Source of the DNA: Desulfobacterales bacterium
GTDB lineage: Bacteria; Desulfobacterota; Desulfobacteria; Desulfobacterales; JARGFK01
Length of the DNA: 64,000 bases
Assembly (NCBI GenBank): GCA_029211065.1
Contig: JARGFK010000007.1
Location: 1-64,000 of the forward strand
Direction: 5' to 3'
This document shows, one piece after another, positions 34,539-45,207 of the stretch (within the stretch, counting starts at the first letter, position 1; every line of letters starts with the position of its first letter). The notes under the pieces were generated by a model. It was not told the origin of the DNA. It worked only from the letters and a program-made list of their open reading frames with translations, and ran no database searches. The position numbers and the translations under genes were made by a program.

Positions 34539-35306
34539 ATGAGGCTTTTTTTTAAAACAGCGCTAGCGTTAATGGTAATCTGGTTGTTTTTGAACCCGTG
34601 TTTGTCACAGGCCCAAAGCAAGGCCGTCAGCATCGAGACCGCGGGCGGCCAAACGGTCGTTACAATGCTGGAGGGGCGCGCGTTTTTAATCAAGGAAGAT
34701 CTGACCCGGATTCGTTCCCTGGCCCGGGGGGATTATTTAAAACAAAACGATCGCGTGCAAACCGAAAAAAAATCCAGGATCGAACTCAAGCTGCCGGATC
34801 AAAGTTATATCCGCTTTGACGAAATGACCATCTTCGTCCTCAAATCGGCATCCTTTGATCAGGAGCAAAAGCAGCGGGATATCGATGTGGCCATGATTTT
34901 AGGTAAATTGTGGGCCAAAGTGGCCAAGTTTTTAAACAAGGAAGACCGCTTTGCGGTTTCGGCCCATACAGCCGTTGCCGGTGTCCGGGGAACCACCTAT
35001 CGGATGAATGTGGACTCGGATAACTCGGCCATGGTCAAGGTGTATGACGGAGAGGTCGAGGTCAGCGGCAGAAGACCGGAAACCGCTGCTGCGCAACCCC
35101 CCAGGCTGGGGGAACCCTCCGTCATCCAGGGTCCGCGGCCGATTCCCGGGCCGCATCCCGTATCCATGGAGCAGTGGACCCGTATCGTCGGCGCCATGCA
35201 GCAGATCAACATCCAACCGGACGGCACCCCGTCGGAACCCTTTCGATTTTCAGCAGAGGCCGACCTGGATGATTGGGTGCGCTGGAATATTGACAGAGAC
35301 CGGTAA
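34539..35306 (+). CDS. FecR-domain exported protein
   Basis: 255 residues from ATG 34539, with AGGAG 8 bases upstream. It has a signal peptide (TALALMVIWLFLNPCLSQA) and a FecR-type domain (about 45-170; LARGDYLKQNDRVQTEKKSR, AVSAHTAVAGVRGTTYRMNV, VKVYDGEVEVSG). A Pro-rich linker and a short C-terminal domain follow. It lacks the sigma-regulator architecture of true FecR. Periplasmic FecR-domain proteins of this type often accompany CHASE2 adenylate cyclases, as at 20801. It is the last gene of the cluster, followed by a strong terminator. Confidence 0.85.
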   Translation: MRLFFKTALALMVIWLFLNPCLSQAQSKAVSIETAGGQTVVTMLEGRAFLIKEDLTRIRSLARGDYLKQNDRVQTEKKSRIELKLPDQSYIRFDEMTIFVLKSASFDQEQKQRDIDVAMILGKLWAKVAKFLNKEDRFAVSAHTAVAGVRGTTYRMNVDSDNSAMVKVYDGEVEVSGRRPETAAAQPPRLGEPSVIQGPRPIPGPHPVSMEQWTRIVGAMQQINIQPDGTPSEPFRFSAEADLDDWVRWNIDRDR

Positions 35307-35338
35307 AGGGCTGACAGGATTTACTGGAGAATCAGGAT

Positions 35339-35376
35339 ACTTATGGCCTTTCCTCAGGAAAGGCCATAAGTTTTAT
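35339..35376 (+). terminator. Intrinsic terminator of the envelope cluster
   Basis: A perfect 15-base stem, ACTTATGGCCTTTCC (35339-35353) with GGAAAGGCCATAAGT (35357-35371), a 3-base loop, then TTTTAT. It lies 33 bases after the FecR-domain gene and before the convergent ahcY, so it may serve both directions. Confidence 0.85.
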
Positions 35377-35422
35377 CTCTGTTGATATTATCAAAAAACC
35401 TGCAAAACTATAAATTGAAACC

Positions 35423-36679
35423 TTATGTCCCCATGGTCCATGACGACAGATACTTTTTCTGTTCGGCCGTCAAGTTGTCAATGCTGATCCCCATGGCGGT
35501 GAGTTTTTCCCTGGCGATGGACATATCGATATCCGCCGGCACCGGATACACATCATTGGCGAACTTTGTTTTGCTTTTGACCATGTATTCGATACTGAGG
35601 GCCTGGTTGGCGAAACTCATGTCCATCACGCTGGAAGGGTGGCCTTCGGCAGCCGCCAGGTTGATCAGCCGGCCTTCGCCGAGGACGTTGATGCGACGCC
35701 CGTTTTCAATGACATGCTCTTCCACAAAGGGGCGGATGGTCCGCTTTGATTTGGTAATGGTGGTCAGTCCCTCCAGGTCCAGCTCCACATTGAAATGACC
35801 GGAATTGGCCACGATGGCGCCGTCTTTCATGGTTTTAAAGTGTTCTTTGCGGATGACGTTGATATTTCCCGTCAGGGTGCAGAAAATATCGCCGACTTTG
35901 GCGGCCTGTTTGATGGGCGCCACCGTGAATCCATCCATGACCGCTTCCAGGGCGGCAACCGCGTCGACTTCCGTTATAATCACATTGGCCCCCATGCCCC
36001 GGGCCCGCATGGCCAGTCCGCGGCCGCACCAGCCATACCCGCAGACCACGAAACTGGAACCGGCTATCAGGCGGTTGGTTGCCCGGATGATGCCGTCGAT
36101 GGTGCTTTGGCCGGTGCCGTAGCGGTTGTCGAAGAAGTGCTTGGTGCGGGCGTCGTTTACCGCGATGATGGGGTATTGCAAGACGCCGTCGGCCGCCATG
36201 CTTTTCAGGCGAATGATGCCGGTAGTGGTCTCTTCGGTGCCGCCGCGCACGTTGGCGATCAGCTCGGTCCGTTCGGAATGCAGTACCGATACCAGGTCGG
36301 CGCCGTCGTCCATGGTATAGTGCGGTTTGGTATCGAGGGCGGCGTTGATATGTTGATAATAGGTTTTGTTGTTTTCGCCCTTAATGGCAAAGACGGAAAT
36401 TTTGTCATTCTTAACCAGAGAAGCGGCGGCATCATCCTGGGTGCTCAGGGGATTGGAAGCGCACAGGACGACGCCGGCGCCCCCCGCCTTTAATGTTTGC
36501 ATCAGCGAAGCGGTTTCAGTGGTGACATGCAGGCAGGCGGCGATGCGGATGCCTTTTAATGGTTTTTTCTTGTTAAACCGGTCTTTGATGCGGTTGAGCA
36601 CCGGCATGCTTTGGTTGGCCCAGCCGATTCTGAGCGCGCCTTCTTTTGCGAGTTTTATATCCTTTATATCAAAATTCAT
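35423..36679 (-). CDS. ahcY: Adenosylhomocysteinase
   Basis: A 418-residue S-adenosylhomocysteine hydrolase, splitting SAH into adenosine and homocysteine to complete the methyl cycle. Motifs are [17 protein letters not shown] (substrate site), [35 protein letters not shown] and the NAD-binding [20 protein letters not shown]. It is the short form without the insertion of the E. coli-absent/eukaryote-like longer enzymes and ends SSWTMGT. It follows metK by 40 bases on the same strand, a functionally coherent pair. Confidence 0.96.
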   Translation of the reverse strand: MNFDIKDIKLAKEGALRIGWANQSMPVLNRIKDRFNKKKPLKGIRIAACLHVTTETASLMQTLKAGGAGVVLCASNPLSTQDDAAASLVKNDKISVFAIKGENNKTYYQHINAALDTKPHYTMDDGADLVSVLHSERTELIANVRGGTEETTTGIIRLKSMAADGVLQYPIIAVNDARTKHFFDNRYGTGQSTIDGIIRATNRLIAGSSFVVCGYGWCGRGLAMRARGMGANVIITEVDAVAALEAVMDGFTVAPIKQAAKVGDIFCTLTGNINVIRKEHFKTMKDGAIVANSGHFNVELDLEGLTTITKSKRTIRPFVEEHVIENGRRINVLGEGRLINLAAAEGHPSSVMDMSFANQALSIEYMVKSKTKFANDVYPVPADIDMSIAREKLTAMGISIDNLTAEQKKYLSSWTMGT

Positions 36680-36719
36680 GATGAGTATTCCTCTCTTGTT
36701 TTGAAGCCATTAACAACCC

Positions 36720-37879
<1,160 letters not shown>

Positions 37880-37883
<4 letters not shown>

Positions 37884-38761
37884 TGGGTGTCTCCTTTGTT
37901 TTTTTCACTGGGATCCAGTATCCTGTTGTCGATCAGACGGGTTGCCCCTATCTTGACGGCGAGCGCCATTAATGCCGGTTTGTTAATGGTGGTGATGTCT
38001 TCAAGTGTTTCCGGGTCACAGACGGCGATATAATCAATGTCGGTTTGGGGGTGCGAAAGAATCCGTTCGGATGCGCCCTTAATCAGACGACCGGCATCAT
38101 CAATGCCGCTGTCGAGCAGGACCTGGGCATTTTCTAAGGCCTCATAGAGACAGCGGGCATGGCGCCGCTGGTCCGGCGACAGATAACTGTTGCGTGAACT
38201 CATGGCCAGTCCGTCCGCTTCCCGGACCGTTGGGCAGCCGACGATTTCAATATCAAAGTTTAAATCCTGAACCATGCGGCGGATGACGGCCAGCTGCTGA
38301 AAGTCCTTTTGACCGAATATCGCCACCTGGGGGTTTACGATATTAAAGAGTTTGGTCACCACCGTGGCAACGCCGCGAAAAAAGTGGGGGCGGGAAATTC
38401 CGCACAGATGTCCGGGAAGGGTTTCAAGGCTGACAAATGTCTGGAATCCCGCCGGATAAAGTTCTGTTTCGGAAGGGGCGAACACACAATCCACGCCTTC
38501 TTTACGGGTCAATTCAAGGTCCCGGGAAAAATTGCGGGGATAGGTTTTTAAATCTTCAGTCGGCCCGAACTGGGCCGGATTGATAAATATGCTGACAATC
38601 AGGCTATCGGCCCTTTTACGCCCTTCCCGGATAAGGGCAAGGTGACCGTCATGCAAAAATCCCATGGTGGGAACAAAGGCGATGGTTTTGCCTTGTTGCC
38701 GCAGCAGGTTGGAATGCGTCTGCATTTCTGCAATGGAATAGATAATTTTAATGGATGTCAC
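37880..38761 (-). CDS. panC: Pantothenate synthetase
   Basis: A 293-residue pantoate-beta-alanine ligase, the last step of pantothenate synthesis. It has the nucleotidylyl-transferase signature [54 protein letters not shown] and the KMSKS-equivalent [13 protein letters not shown]. It uses a GTG start at 38761 with TGAG just upstream. It leads the panC-metK-ahcY unit. Confidence 0.95.
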
Positions 38762-38784
38762 CTCAGCTTATTTGAAAAAACGAT

Positions 38785-38813
38785 TATTTAGATCAATTCT
38801 ATCGGAATGTCAA
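38785..38813 (-). promoter_or_regulatory. Predicted promoter of panC-metK-ahcY
   Basis: On the minus strand TTGACA (38813-38808) stands 17 bases before TAAATA (38790-38785). The -35 is a consensus match and the -10 is weak. It lies about 25 bases before the panC GTG. Confidence 0.4.
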
Positions 38814-38918
38814 CTTATGGAGAAAAAAAGCAGCAATTCTCTGTGGAAATGGTCAACGCCTGTTGTTTGCCGGGCAATTGCGTTTTAAACCGGGAAGCTC
38901 TTTGAGCAAAAAGATTGC

Positions 38919-39395
38919 CTAAAAAAGGGATTGAATATCAGGATGATTCTGGATCGCTCTGAGAAATTGTTCGGTGCGATGATCCAGCCGTTTTTTAATG
39001 ATCCGCAGCAGCCGCTGGGTGAAAATATACCCCATGGAGGGATCCGCGTTCATCAGGGTCAACATTTTTTCTCTTCTGACCGAGTAAACTGCACAGGTTT
39101 CAGCGCAAACCGCATCGGAGGTATAGGCCCCGTCGTCCAGCATGGACGACCAGCCGAAGGAAAATCCGGCTTTGACCGCACCCACCGAAACGGTAACCTT
39201 TTCAGAAAGTCGTTTTTCTAAAAGGACCTTTCCCCTTGCCAGCATAAAAAAATAATCCGCCATATCGCCTTCTTTAAATATGATGTCATTCTGATGATAC
39301 ATCATCTGATTGACGAGCGGCATTAACTTGTCCAGCATCTGGTCGTCCAGATATTTCAAGATGACAATCTGCTTTAAATCTTCCCGCGAAACCAT
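38919..39395 (-). CDS. Cyclic nucleotide-binding domain protein
   Basis: 158 residues from ATG 39395, with AAGGAG upstream; a longer open frame runs into the preceding gene and is not used. A cNMP-binding beta-barrel occupies about 15-130 (LVNQMMYHQNDIIFKEGDMA, DYFFMLARGKVLLEKR, AGFSFGWSSMLDDGAYTSDA). No DNA-binding helix-turn-helix is attached. It ends the Mrp operon, 11 bases after the last NuoN-like gene, so it may couple antiporter activity to cAMP or c-di-GMP-type signals. That role is inferred. Confidence 0.82.
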   Translation of the reverse strand: MVSREDLKQIVILKYLDDQMLDKLMPLVNQMMYHQNDIIFKEGDMADYFFMLARGKVLLEKRLSEKVTVSVGAVKAGFSFGWSSMLDDGAYTSDAVCAETCAVYSVRREKMLTLMNADPSMGYIFTQRLLRIIKKRLDHRTEQFLRAIQNHPDIQSLF

Positions 39396-39406
39396 GGGTT
39401 GCTCCT

Positions 39407-40888
39407 TTAAGGACCGATAAAAATATAGGCGGCAGCCATATTGGCCAGGGCGACAAATGGCTGTGGATAGAAAAACAGAACAATTGAAGCGACAGCCGTC
39501 ACAACAAGCGACACCAGGCACCAGGGCGGCGCTTCCCGGCCCTTGCCGTCGAACAGGGCGTCCTGGGGCGCACAGAAAAAGGCGCGATAGACAATCGGCA
39601 AGAAGTAAGCTGCGTTTAAAATCGAACTGGTCAAGAGCACCAGCAGCATGAGCCGCTGATCGGCTTCCAGCGTTCCTAAAACCAGATACCATTTGCTGAT
39701 AAAACCGCCGGTGGGCGGCAGACCGATGACGCTCAAGGCGCCGATAAAAAAAGCCGCCATGGTCACCGGCATCTGTTTGCCGATTCCGGTCATTCGGCTG
39801 ATATGTTTGGTTCCGGTGGCAACAAAGATAGCCCCGGCGCAGAAAAAAAGGGTTATTTTTCCAAAGGCGTGCATGGCGATATGGATCATGCCGCCGGCCA
39901 AGCCTTTGGGCGACAGCAGTGCCGCCCCCAAAACGATATACGAAAGCTGGCTGATGGTGGAAAATGCCAACCGCCGTTTCAGCTCATCCTGAGCGAGCGC
40001 GATCAGCGAAGCGGCGATAATGGTAAAAGCGGCGATGTAGGCAACGACCTCACCCATATGAAGTGATGATAAAAACTGCGTTCCGAATACGCCGGTCAGG
40101 ACTCGCAGAATGCTGAAGACCCCCACTTTGACTACGGCAACCGCATGCAGCAGTGCGCTGACCGGTGTCGGGGCGACCATAGCCGCCGGCAACCAGGAAT
40201 GAAACGGCATCATGGCAGCCTTTGCGAACCCGAACAACAGCAGCAGGAGAAGCAGGAAGGCTAAAGACGGTGATGCGGCGCCGGCCAGAATTCCCTGGCG
40301 TGCGAAATCAAGGGTGCCGGTTTTGCTGTAGATAATCAGCATGGCCGGCAGGACAAAAGCAATGGATAAGCCAACGATGTACAGCAGGTATTTTCGTCCG
40401 GAGCTTCTGGCCTCGCTATCCTGATGATGGACAACCAGCGGATAGGTTGCAAAAGAAAGCATTTCATAAAAAAGATAGAGGGTCAGCAGGTTTGCTGAAA
40501 AGGCTACCCCGATGGTTGCGGAAAGGGAAAGGGCAAAAAAACAAAAATAGCGGGTCTGACTGTGTTCATCCAGCCCCCGCATGTACCCGATGGAATAGGC
40601 GGATGTGATAATCCAGAGGAAAGAGGATACCAGCGCAAAAAGGATTCCGAATGCATCGACCCGGAACTTGATTGCGACGGCCGGCAGGATCCGGGCGACG
40701 GTAAATTCGATTTGATGGCCGCTGAGGATTGCCGGGAGCATGGACACGATAATCAGAAATTTTGCAACGGCTGCAACAAACGTCCAGGTTTCGCGCAGAT
40801 TCGGTTTTCCGCTGACCATCAGCAGGATGGGGATCAGCAGTGAGATCAGAACGGCCAGCAAAGGTTTTATGGATATCAGTGTGTCCAT
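39407..40888 (-). CDS. mrpD: Mrp/NuoN-type antiporter subunit D (second copy)
   Basis: A 493-residue integral membrane protein of the proton-translocating NuoL/M/N-MrpA/D family, with about 14 hydrophobic segments. Conserved features are LYLFYEMLSFATYPLVVHHQ (Glu of the channel), FAKAAMMPFHSWLPAAMVAP (Lys and His), ALLHAVAVVKVG and LKRRLAFSTISQLSYIVLGA. It is next to another D-type subunit; such tandem copies occur in Mbh/Mrp-like clusters. It should exchange H+ for Na+ or K+ as part of the complex. Confidence 0.88.
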   Translation of the reverse strand: MDTLISIKPLLAVLISLLIPILLMVSGKPNLRETWTFVAAVAKFLIIVSMLPAILSGHQIEFTVARILPAVAIKFRVDAFGILFALVSSFLWIITSAYSIGYMRGLDEHSQTRYFCFFALSLSATIGVAFSANLLTLYLFYEMLSFATYPLVVHHQDSEARSSGRKYLLYIVGLSIAFVLPAMLIIYSKTGTLDFARQGILAGAASPSLAFLLLLLLLFGFAKAAMMPFHSWLPAAMVAPTPVSALLHAVAVVKVGVFSILRVLTGVFGTQFLSSLHMGEVVAYIAAFTIIAASLIALAQDELKRRLAFSTISQLSYIVLGAALLSPKGLAGGMIHIAMHAFGKITLFFCAGAIFVATGTKHISRMTGIGKQMPVTMAAFFIGALSVIGLPPTGGFISKWYLVLGTLEADQRLMLLVLLTSSILNAAYFLPIVYRAFFCAPQDALFDGKGREAPPWCLVSLVVTAVASIVLFFYPQPFVALANMAAAYIFIGP

Positions 40889-40890
40889 AT

Positions 40891-42375
40891 TCAGGTAATA
40901 CCGGCTGGAATCGCAAATCGAATGATGTTGTTTACAATGTCGTCCGTATAAAATCCCAGAACAATCAGCAGGGCGGCTACAACCATCAGCGGCACCAGCA
41001 TCTCTATGGGCGCCTCTTCAACCGGCGTACTGTCGGAGGAGTGGTGTTCCTGGGCCGGCTCAAAAAAGCCGATTTCAAAGATCCTGAAAAAGAGGACCAC
41101 ATTCACCAGGCTGCTGAATATCAAGGCAGCCACAAAACCATACTGGCCGGCATCAATCCCTCCCCAAATGAGATACCATTTGCTGAAAAATCCGCAGGTG
41201 GGCGGCACCCCTATAATGGATAACGCGCCGATTACCAGGGCCGCCATGGAAAAAGGCATTTTACGAAACACTCCCTTCAAATGGTCGAAAGAATCATGTT
41301 TCAGTTTAAATAAAAGGTTGCCCGCCGCCAGAAAAACACACAAGGTCATGGCGGCGTCGTTGATGATATGCAGAATCGCTCCGGTTATGCCGTTGCGATT
41401 GCCCAGCCACAAACCGCCGACCATATAACCGACTTCGGCAATAATAATGTACGCCAGCATCTTTTTCACACTTCTTTGTGAAAGCGCCAGGATCGAGGCC
41501 ATCACAATGGCGATGGCGGCCAGCCATACAAAGGAGGTGCTTACTTTCAGGCTGGCAAATGTGAAACGAGGCGTAAAGACCGTCAGCGCGATTCGGATCA
41601 TGACATATACCATCACTTTGGTGGTCAGGGGGGCGATCAGGCTGATGGATGCCGATGGGGAATAGGCGTACGCATCCGGGAGCCAGAGATGCAGGGGAAA
41701 CATCGCCATTTTTATAAACAGCCCTGTCATGCAGATGATAAAGGCCAGCAGCACGACTTTAGAATGGTAAATCTCCGGCAGCAATGCGGCAATATCGGCC
41801 ATGTTCAACGAACCGGTGGCCAGATAAAGATAGCCGATTCCCAGCAGATAAAAACTGGCGCCGATGGTTCCCATGAAGACATAGTTCAGGCTGGCCAGCG
41901 GCGCCCGGCCTTCCCCCATTCCAAGAAGGGCATAGCCGGTCAATGCCGCAATTTCCAGAAGAACGTAGAGGTTAAAAGCATCGCCGGTTACGACGATTCC
42001 CAGAAGCCCGGTGACAAACAGGACATAAAGCGCGTAAAACGGGCCGAGTTTTTCAGGAAACTCCAAAGCGACGCTGCTTCGGGTAGCCAGCAGATTAATA
42101 AAGGCGACCGCTGCCACCACAATCAAAACAATACTGTTTAAATAATCAATGTGGTAAGCGATTCCCCAGGGGGGCGACCAGCCGCCCAGATGGTAGATGA
42201 CCTGCCCGTTACTGACGACCTTGAGAAGCAGCGCAACTGCGGAATAGAGCGATACGGCCATGGCAAATACTGCGATGGGGAAGCAGAGCATCCGCCTGAT
42301 CCAGCCGGTTGCGGCAATCAAAAAGGCGGAAAGCAGTGGAACCACAATGATCAAGGCCGGAAAATGGTCGCTCAT
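40891..42375 (-). CDS. mrpD: Mrp-type antiporter subunit D (first copy)
   Basis: 494 residues with about 14 membrane segments. It has LYVLLEIAALTGYALLGMGE, FIKMAMFPLHLWLPDAYAYS, SLIAPLTTKVMVYVMIRIAL and KKMLAYIIIAEVGYMVGGLW, the charged channel residues of the family. It follows MrpC by 2 bases and precedes the second D copy by 2 bases, so all are in one transcript. It is closer to canonical MrpD by gene order. Confidence 0.9.
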   Translation of the reverse strand: MSDHFPALIIVVPLLSAFLIAATGWIRRMLCFPIAVFAMAVSLYSAVALLLKVVSNGQVIYHLGGWSPPWGIAYHIDYLNSIVLIVVAAVAFINLLATRSSVALEFPEKLGPFYALYVLFVTGLLGIVVTGDAFNLYVLLEIAALTGYALLGMGEGRAPLASLNYVFMGTIGASFYLLGIGYLYLATGSLNMADIAALLPEIYHSKVVLLAFIICMTGLFIKMAMFPLHLWLPDAYAYSPSASISLIAPLTTKVMVYVMIRIALTVFTPRFTFASLKVSTSFVWLAAIAIVMASILALSQRSVKKMLAYIIIAEVGYMVGGLWLGNRNGITGAILHIINDAAMTLCVFLAAGNLLFKLKHDSFDHLKGVFRKMPFSMAALVIGALSIIGVPPTCGFFSKWYLIWGGIDAGQYGFVAALIFSSLVNVVLFFRIFEIGFFEPAQEHHSSDSTPVEEAPIEMLVPLMVVAALLIVLGFYTDDIVNNIIRFAIPAGIT

Positions 42376-42377
42376 TT

Positions 42378-42779
42378 TTACTCCACCTGCTTTTTCAGGA
42401 AGTCATGGATCTCGTCTTCTTCCAGCGTATCGTAATGCCGGTAAACCTTTATGGCCAAAGCCAACGCTACGCCTAACGTCGCCACCGCCACGACGATGGC
42501 GGTGAGCATGAGAACATGCGGCAGCGGATTGATGTAGTCGCTGGCCCGGACGATATCAGCAGCGCCGTTGTGTCCATGGGTGATGATGGGGATGGTCGCG
42601 TTTTTTTTAACCCCGACGGACACATAAAAAAATATAATGGCGGTCTGCATGATGCTCATGCCGATGATTTTTTTCACCAGGTTTTTCTTGATGATCATGG
42701 CGTAGAGTCCCACCATCATCAGAATGATATAGCCCCAATAATTATATTTTGAAATCAGGATGGATAATATGTCGTCCAT
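42378..42779 (-). CDS. mrpC: Mrp antiporter subunit C (NuoK-like)
   Basis: 133 residues with three membrane segments, homologous to NuoK/MnhC. Typical segments are IIGMSIMQTAIIFFYVSVG and INPLPHVLMLTAIVVAVATL. The charged C-terminus (YDTLEEDEIHDFLKKQVE) is a common extension in clusters of this type. It lies between MrpB and MrpD, as expected. Confidence 0.9.
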   Translation of the reverse strand: MDDILSILISKYNYWGYIILMMVGLYAMIIKKNLVKKIIGMSIMQTAIIFFYVSVGVKKNATIPIITHGHNGAADIVRASDYINPLPHVLMLTAIVVAVATLGVALALAIKVYRHYDTLEEDEIHDFLKKQVE

Positions 42780-42781
42780 GT

Positions 42782-43612
42782 TCAGAGGCCCTCATCTTGC
42801 CTGCCACGGGAAGAAAGGTTGTAATAAATCCAGACCATGACCGCCATTACGGTGGTGCCGACCCCGATTTCGACAATAAGGATTCCGTGGGAGCGCGCGG
42901 TCACCGGATCAACACCCAGGATTGACGCCAGGGCGCCGTAGTCTAAAAAATTTGAGGCCAGCAACAGGCAAAGCGCGCCGGTGCCCGCATAAATAAAGAC
43001 ACCGATGGTGCTGAGAAGAGCGGCCGCCTTTTCGGACAGTTTTCGGTTTGCGGATCTCAAGTCATATGAAATTGCAAACAAAATAATGGCGGCCCCAAGG
43101 ATCACCCCGCCCTGAAAACCGCCGCCGGGGCTGTGATGTCCATGGGCGATAACATACAGGGCGAAGATCAGTATGAAGGGGATAATCAGGCGGGCTGTGG
43201 TTTTAATGATCAGATCATGGGGAGCATACAGCGTGTCGATTCTTTCAAACACCTTGGAATCCTCCGGAAGTTTCGCCCCTTGTTCGATGCGAAGGGTGAT
43301 GCCGGTGGGAATATGTCGGTAGTATCTTATTTCAGGCTCTTTACGACGGACCCGCAGCAGAAAAAAACAGGCAATTCCGGCCGTAAAAATTACGGTTGTC
43401 TCAAACATGGTGTCGTAGCCGCGGTAATCCGCAAGTACGGCAGTGACAATATTGGGGACGGAAGTTTCCGGAATGGATTTTTCAATATAATACGGCGAAA
43501 CATGCCTGCTGGCCGGAGATTGCGGGTCCCCCCAGTCCGGGAAATCGGCTGTTCCGATCAGCAGCATCACGCCGCACAGTACAACGGTGATGAACCCAAT
43601 GGTTTTATTCAA
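42782..43612 (-). CDS. mrpB: Mrp antiporter subunit B with MbhE-like N-terminus
   Basis: 276 residues from a TTG start at 43612 that overlaps the previous gene's stop (TTGA); a longer open frame simply shadows that gene. The N-terminal half resembles the MbhE/MrpA-tail domain (IGFITVVLCGVMLLIGTADF; IVTAVLADYRGYDTMFETTV). The C-terminal half is MnhB (AHGHHSPGGGFQGGVILGAA). Gene order and short overlaps place it in the operon. The TTG start is inferred from overlap and homology span. Confidence 0.85.
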   Translation of the reverse strand: MNKTIGFITVVLCGVMLLIGTADFPDWGDPQSPASRHVSPYYIEKSIPETSVPNIVTAVLADYRGYDTMFETTVIFTAGIACFFLLRVRRKEPEIRYYRHIPTGITLRIEQGAKLPEDSKVFERIDTLYAPHDLIIKTTARLIIPFILIFALYVIAHGHHSPGGGFQGGVILGAAIILFAISYDLRSANRKLSEKAAALLSTIGVFIYAGTGALCLLLASNFLDYGALASILGVDPVTARSHGILIVEIGVGTTVMAVMVWIYYNLSSRGRQDEGL

Positions 43613-43854
43613 TCTCTGGATCTCCGGGTTGTTCGAAAAACGGCGGCCACAAACAGGACGGTGCTGACGCCGGCGCCCACCGACGCCTCGGTAAAGGCAA
43701 CATCCACGGCCCCCATGATGGACCACAACAGGCACATCATGAAACTGTAAGCCCCGAATAAAACAGCCGCGCCCAACAGGTCCTTGATGCTGATGGCCGC
43801 GATGCCGCTGATAATCACCAGCGTCAGGATGATGAAATCGAGCTGCCAGATCAT
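43609..43854 (-). CDS. DUF4040/MrpA C-terminal-type subunit (MbhD-like)
   Basis: An 81-residue membrane protein equal to one small domain of MrpA (the MbhD segment): IKDLLGAAVLFGAYSFMMCL, MGAVDVAFTEASVGAGVSTV. In classical Mrp this is part of the large MrpA; here it is a separate gene. It overlaps MrpG by 4 bases and MrpB by 4 bases. Confidence 0.88.
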   Translation of the reverse strand: MIWQLDFIILTLVIISGIAAISIKDLLGAAVLFGAYSFMMCLLWSIMGAVDVAFTEASVGAGVSTVLFVAAVFRTTRRSRD

Positions 43855-44180
43855 TCCGGTTCCTCCTTATGCTCCTTGGTCCACGGCTGCAGGCCGGCTC
43901 TGGCGCCGGCATCCATAATCGCATGGGTCGCGGTGGGGCTGGTGATAAAAACAAAGACGACGATCAGCATGATCTTCAGACTGGTCAGCAAAGCATCCAC
44001 GGAAAAATGGTTTAGGGTATAGCATGCCATTCCCGCCATGGCCATCAGCACCCCCATGGTGTCGAGTTTTCCCGCCGGATGCAGACGCGAATAAAAATCG
44101 GGGAAACGGATGATGCCGACGGAACCCCCCGTGAAAAACAGCAGCCCCAGGAGTAAAAAAATGACGGCCGCGATCACCAT
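43851..44180 (-). CDS. mrpG: Mrp antiporter subunit G
   Basis: 109 residues, three membrane segments, MnhG/PhaG family. It shows GSVGIIRFPDFYSRLHPAGK (the highly conserved 'RFPD.y.RlHa' motif), LDTMGVLMAMAG and FVFITSPTATHAIMDAGARA. It is 3 bases after MrpF. Confidence 0.93.
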   Translation of the reverse strand: MVIAAVIFLLLGLLFFTGGSVGIIRFPDFYSRLHPAGKLDTMGVLMAMAGMACYTLNHFSVDALLTSLKIMLIVVFVFITSPTATHAIMDAGARAGLQPWTKEHKEEPE

Positions 44181-44183
44181 CGG

Positions 44184-44492
44184 TCAGCTCCTTCTCTCGG
44201 TGGCTTTAAGGCGAGGGGCCTCGTCATACAGGCCCTTGCGCTTATGAAAATAACTGGAAACCGCCAAGACGGCTATGAAATTCAGCATGGCATAAGCCAG
44301 GGCGATATCCACAAACATGTCTACCCGCTGATAGATGAGGCCGACCATTAATAACAGGACGACTGTTTTGCTGCCGATGGCGTTTGCGCCGATAATACGG
44401 TCAAGGATGGTCGGCCCGGCCACGGCGCGGTACAGCGGCATCAGCATCAGAATGCCCAGGTAAATGCCCGAATAAAGAAAAAAGGTATCCAT
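44184..44492 (-). CDS. mrpF: Mrp antiporter subunit F
   Basis: 102 residues with three membrane segments, MnhF/PhaF family. Conserved GPTILDRIIGANAIGSKTVV and VDIALAYAMLNFIAVLAVSS are present. It overlaps MrpE by one base and is co-transcribed. Confidence 0.93.
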   Translation of the reverse strand: MDTFFLYSGIYLGILMLMPLYRAVAGPTILDRIIGANAIGSKTVVLLLMVGLIYQRVDMFVDIALAYAMLNFIAVLAVSSYFHKRKGLYDEAPRLKATERRS

Positions 44493-45067
44493 TATTCACC
44501 GAAAATTTCAGCTATCCGAGCGTCCATGATCCAGGGCAGGGACTGCCCGGACTCCACGTCGATGGCGTGAACCGTAACATCACCGAAGATTGAAACATAA
44601 ACCGTAATCGTTCCGGGGGTCAGCGTGATGGAATTGGCCAGCGTTACCAGGGACAGGTCACTTTTTAAGCGACTTCTAAAAACGATAATTTGCGGGTCGA
44701 TCAGATCGATCATTTTGGGATGAAACGCAAGGTACATCACATGGATGTTTGCCACCAGCACCTGGTACAGCAGCCAGGGGACATACCGGATAAAGCGGAA
44801 CCAGACAATCGGGAGTTCCTTTATTTTCAGATCAGGGAACAACAGTTCGCTGCCGAACACTGAAACAAGCGCACAGGATATGATGCCGAGGGAGATATGG
44901 AATCGGTCAAATTTGCCCGAAAAAAGAATCCATACGCTGAACATGATTATAAACGTCAGTATATGCGGGAGTACATTCTTTTTGGGTTGAGAACGAACCG
45001 GCGGGTCTTCCGTATCCTGAGAAAACGCGGGCGCATTCTGGTGGTTTTTTTGCTTTTCAGCCGTCAC
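44492..45067 (-). CDS. mrpE: Mrp antiporter subunit E
   Basis: 191 residues, MnhE family, with a longer charged N-terminus than usual, then two membrane segments and the conserved VTLANSITLTPGTITVYVS. It uses a GTG start at 45067 with AGGAG upstream. It is the first of the E-F-G-A'-B-C-D-D series; the 140-base gap upstream could hold a separate promoter. Confidence 0.9.
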   Translation of the reverse strand: MTAEKQKNHQNAPAFSQDTEDPPVRSQPKKNVLPHILTFIIMFSVWILFSGKFDRFHISLGIISCALVSVFGSELLFPDLKIKELPIVWFRFIRYVPWLLYQVLVANIHVMYLAFHPKMIDLIDPQIIVFRSRLKSDLSLVTLANSITLTPGTITVYVSIFGDVTVHAIDVESGQSLPWIMDARIAEIFGE

Positions 45068-45207
45068 GTAAGATGCTCCTGTTCAATCGAGATGGTGAAG
45101 ATTCGGGACCAATGCAAAACTCAAAAGCGCGACATGTGCATAACTTCAAGTAAAACCAACCATTTTGTTCAAATTATGTTATGCTTAAAGACAAAAAAAT
45201 GTCAAAT

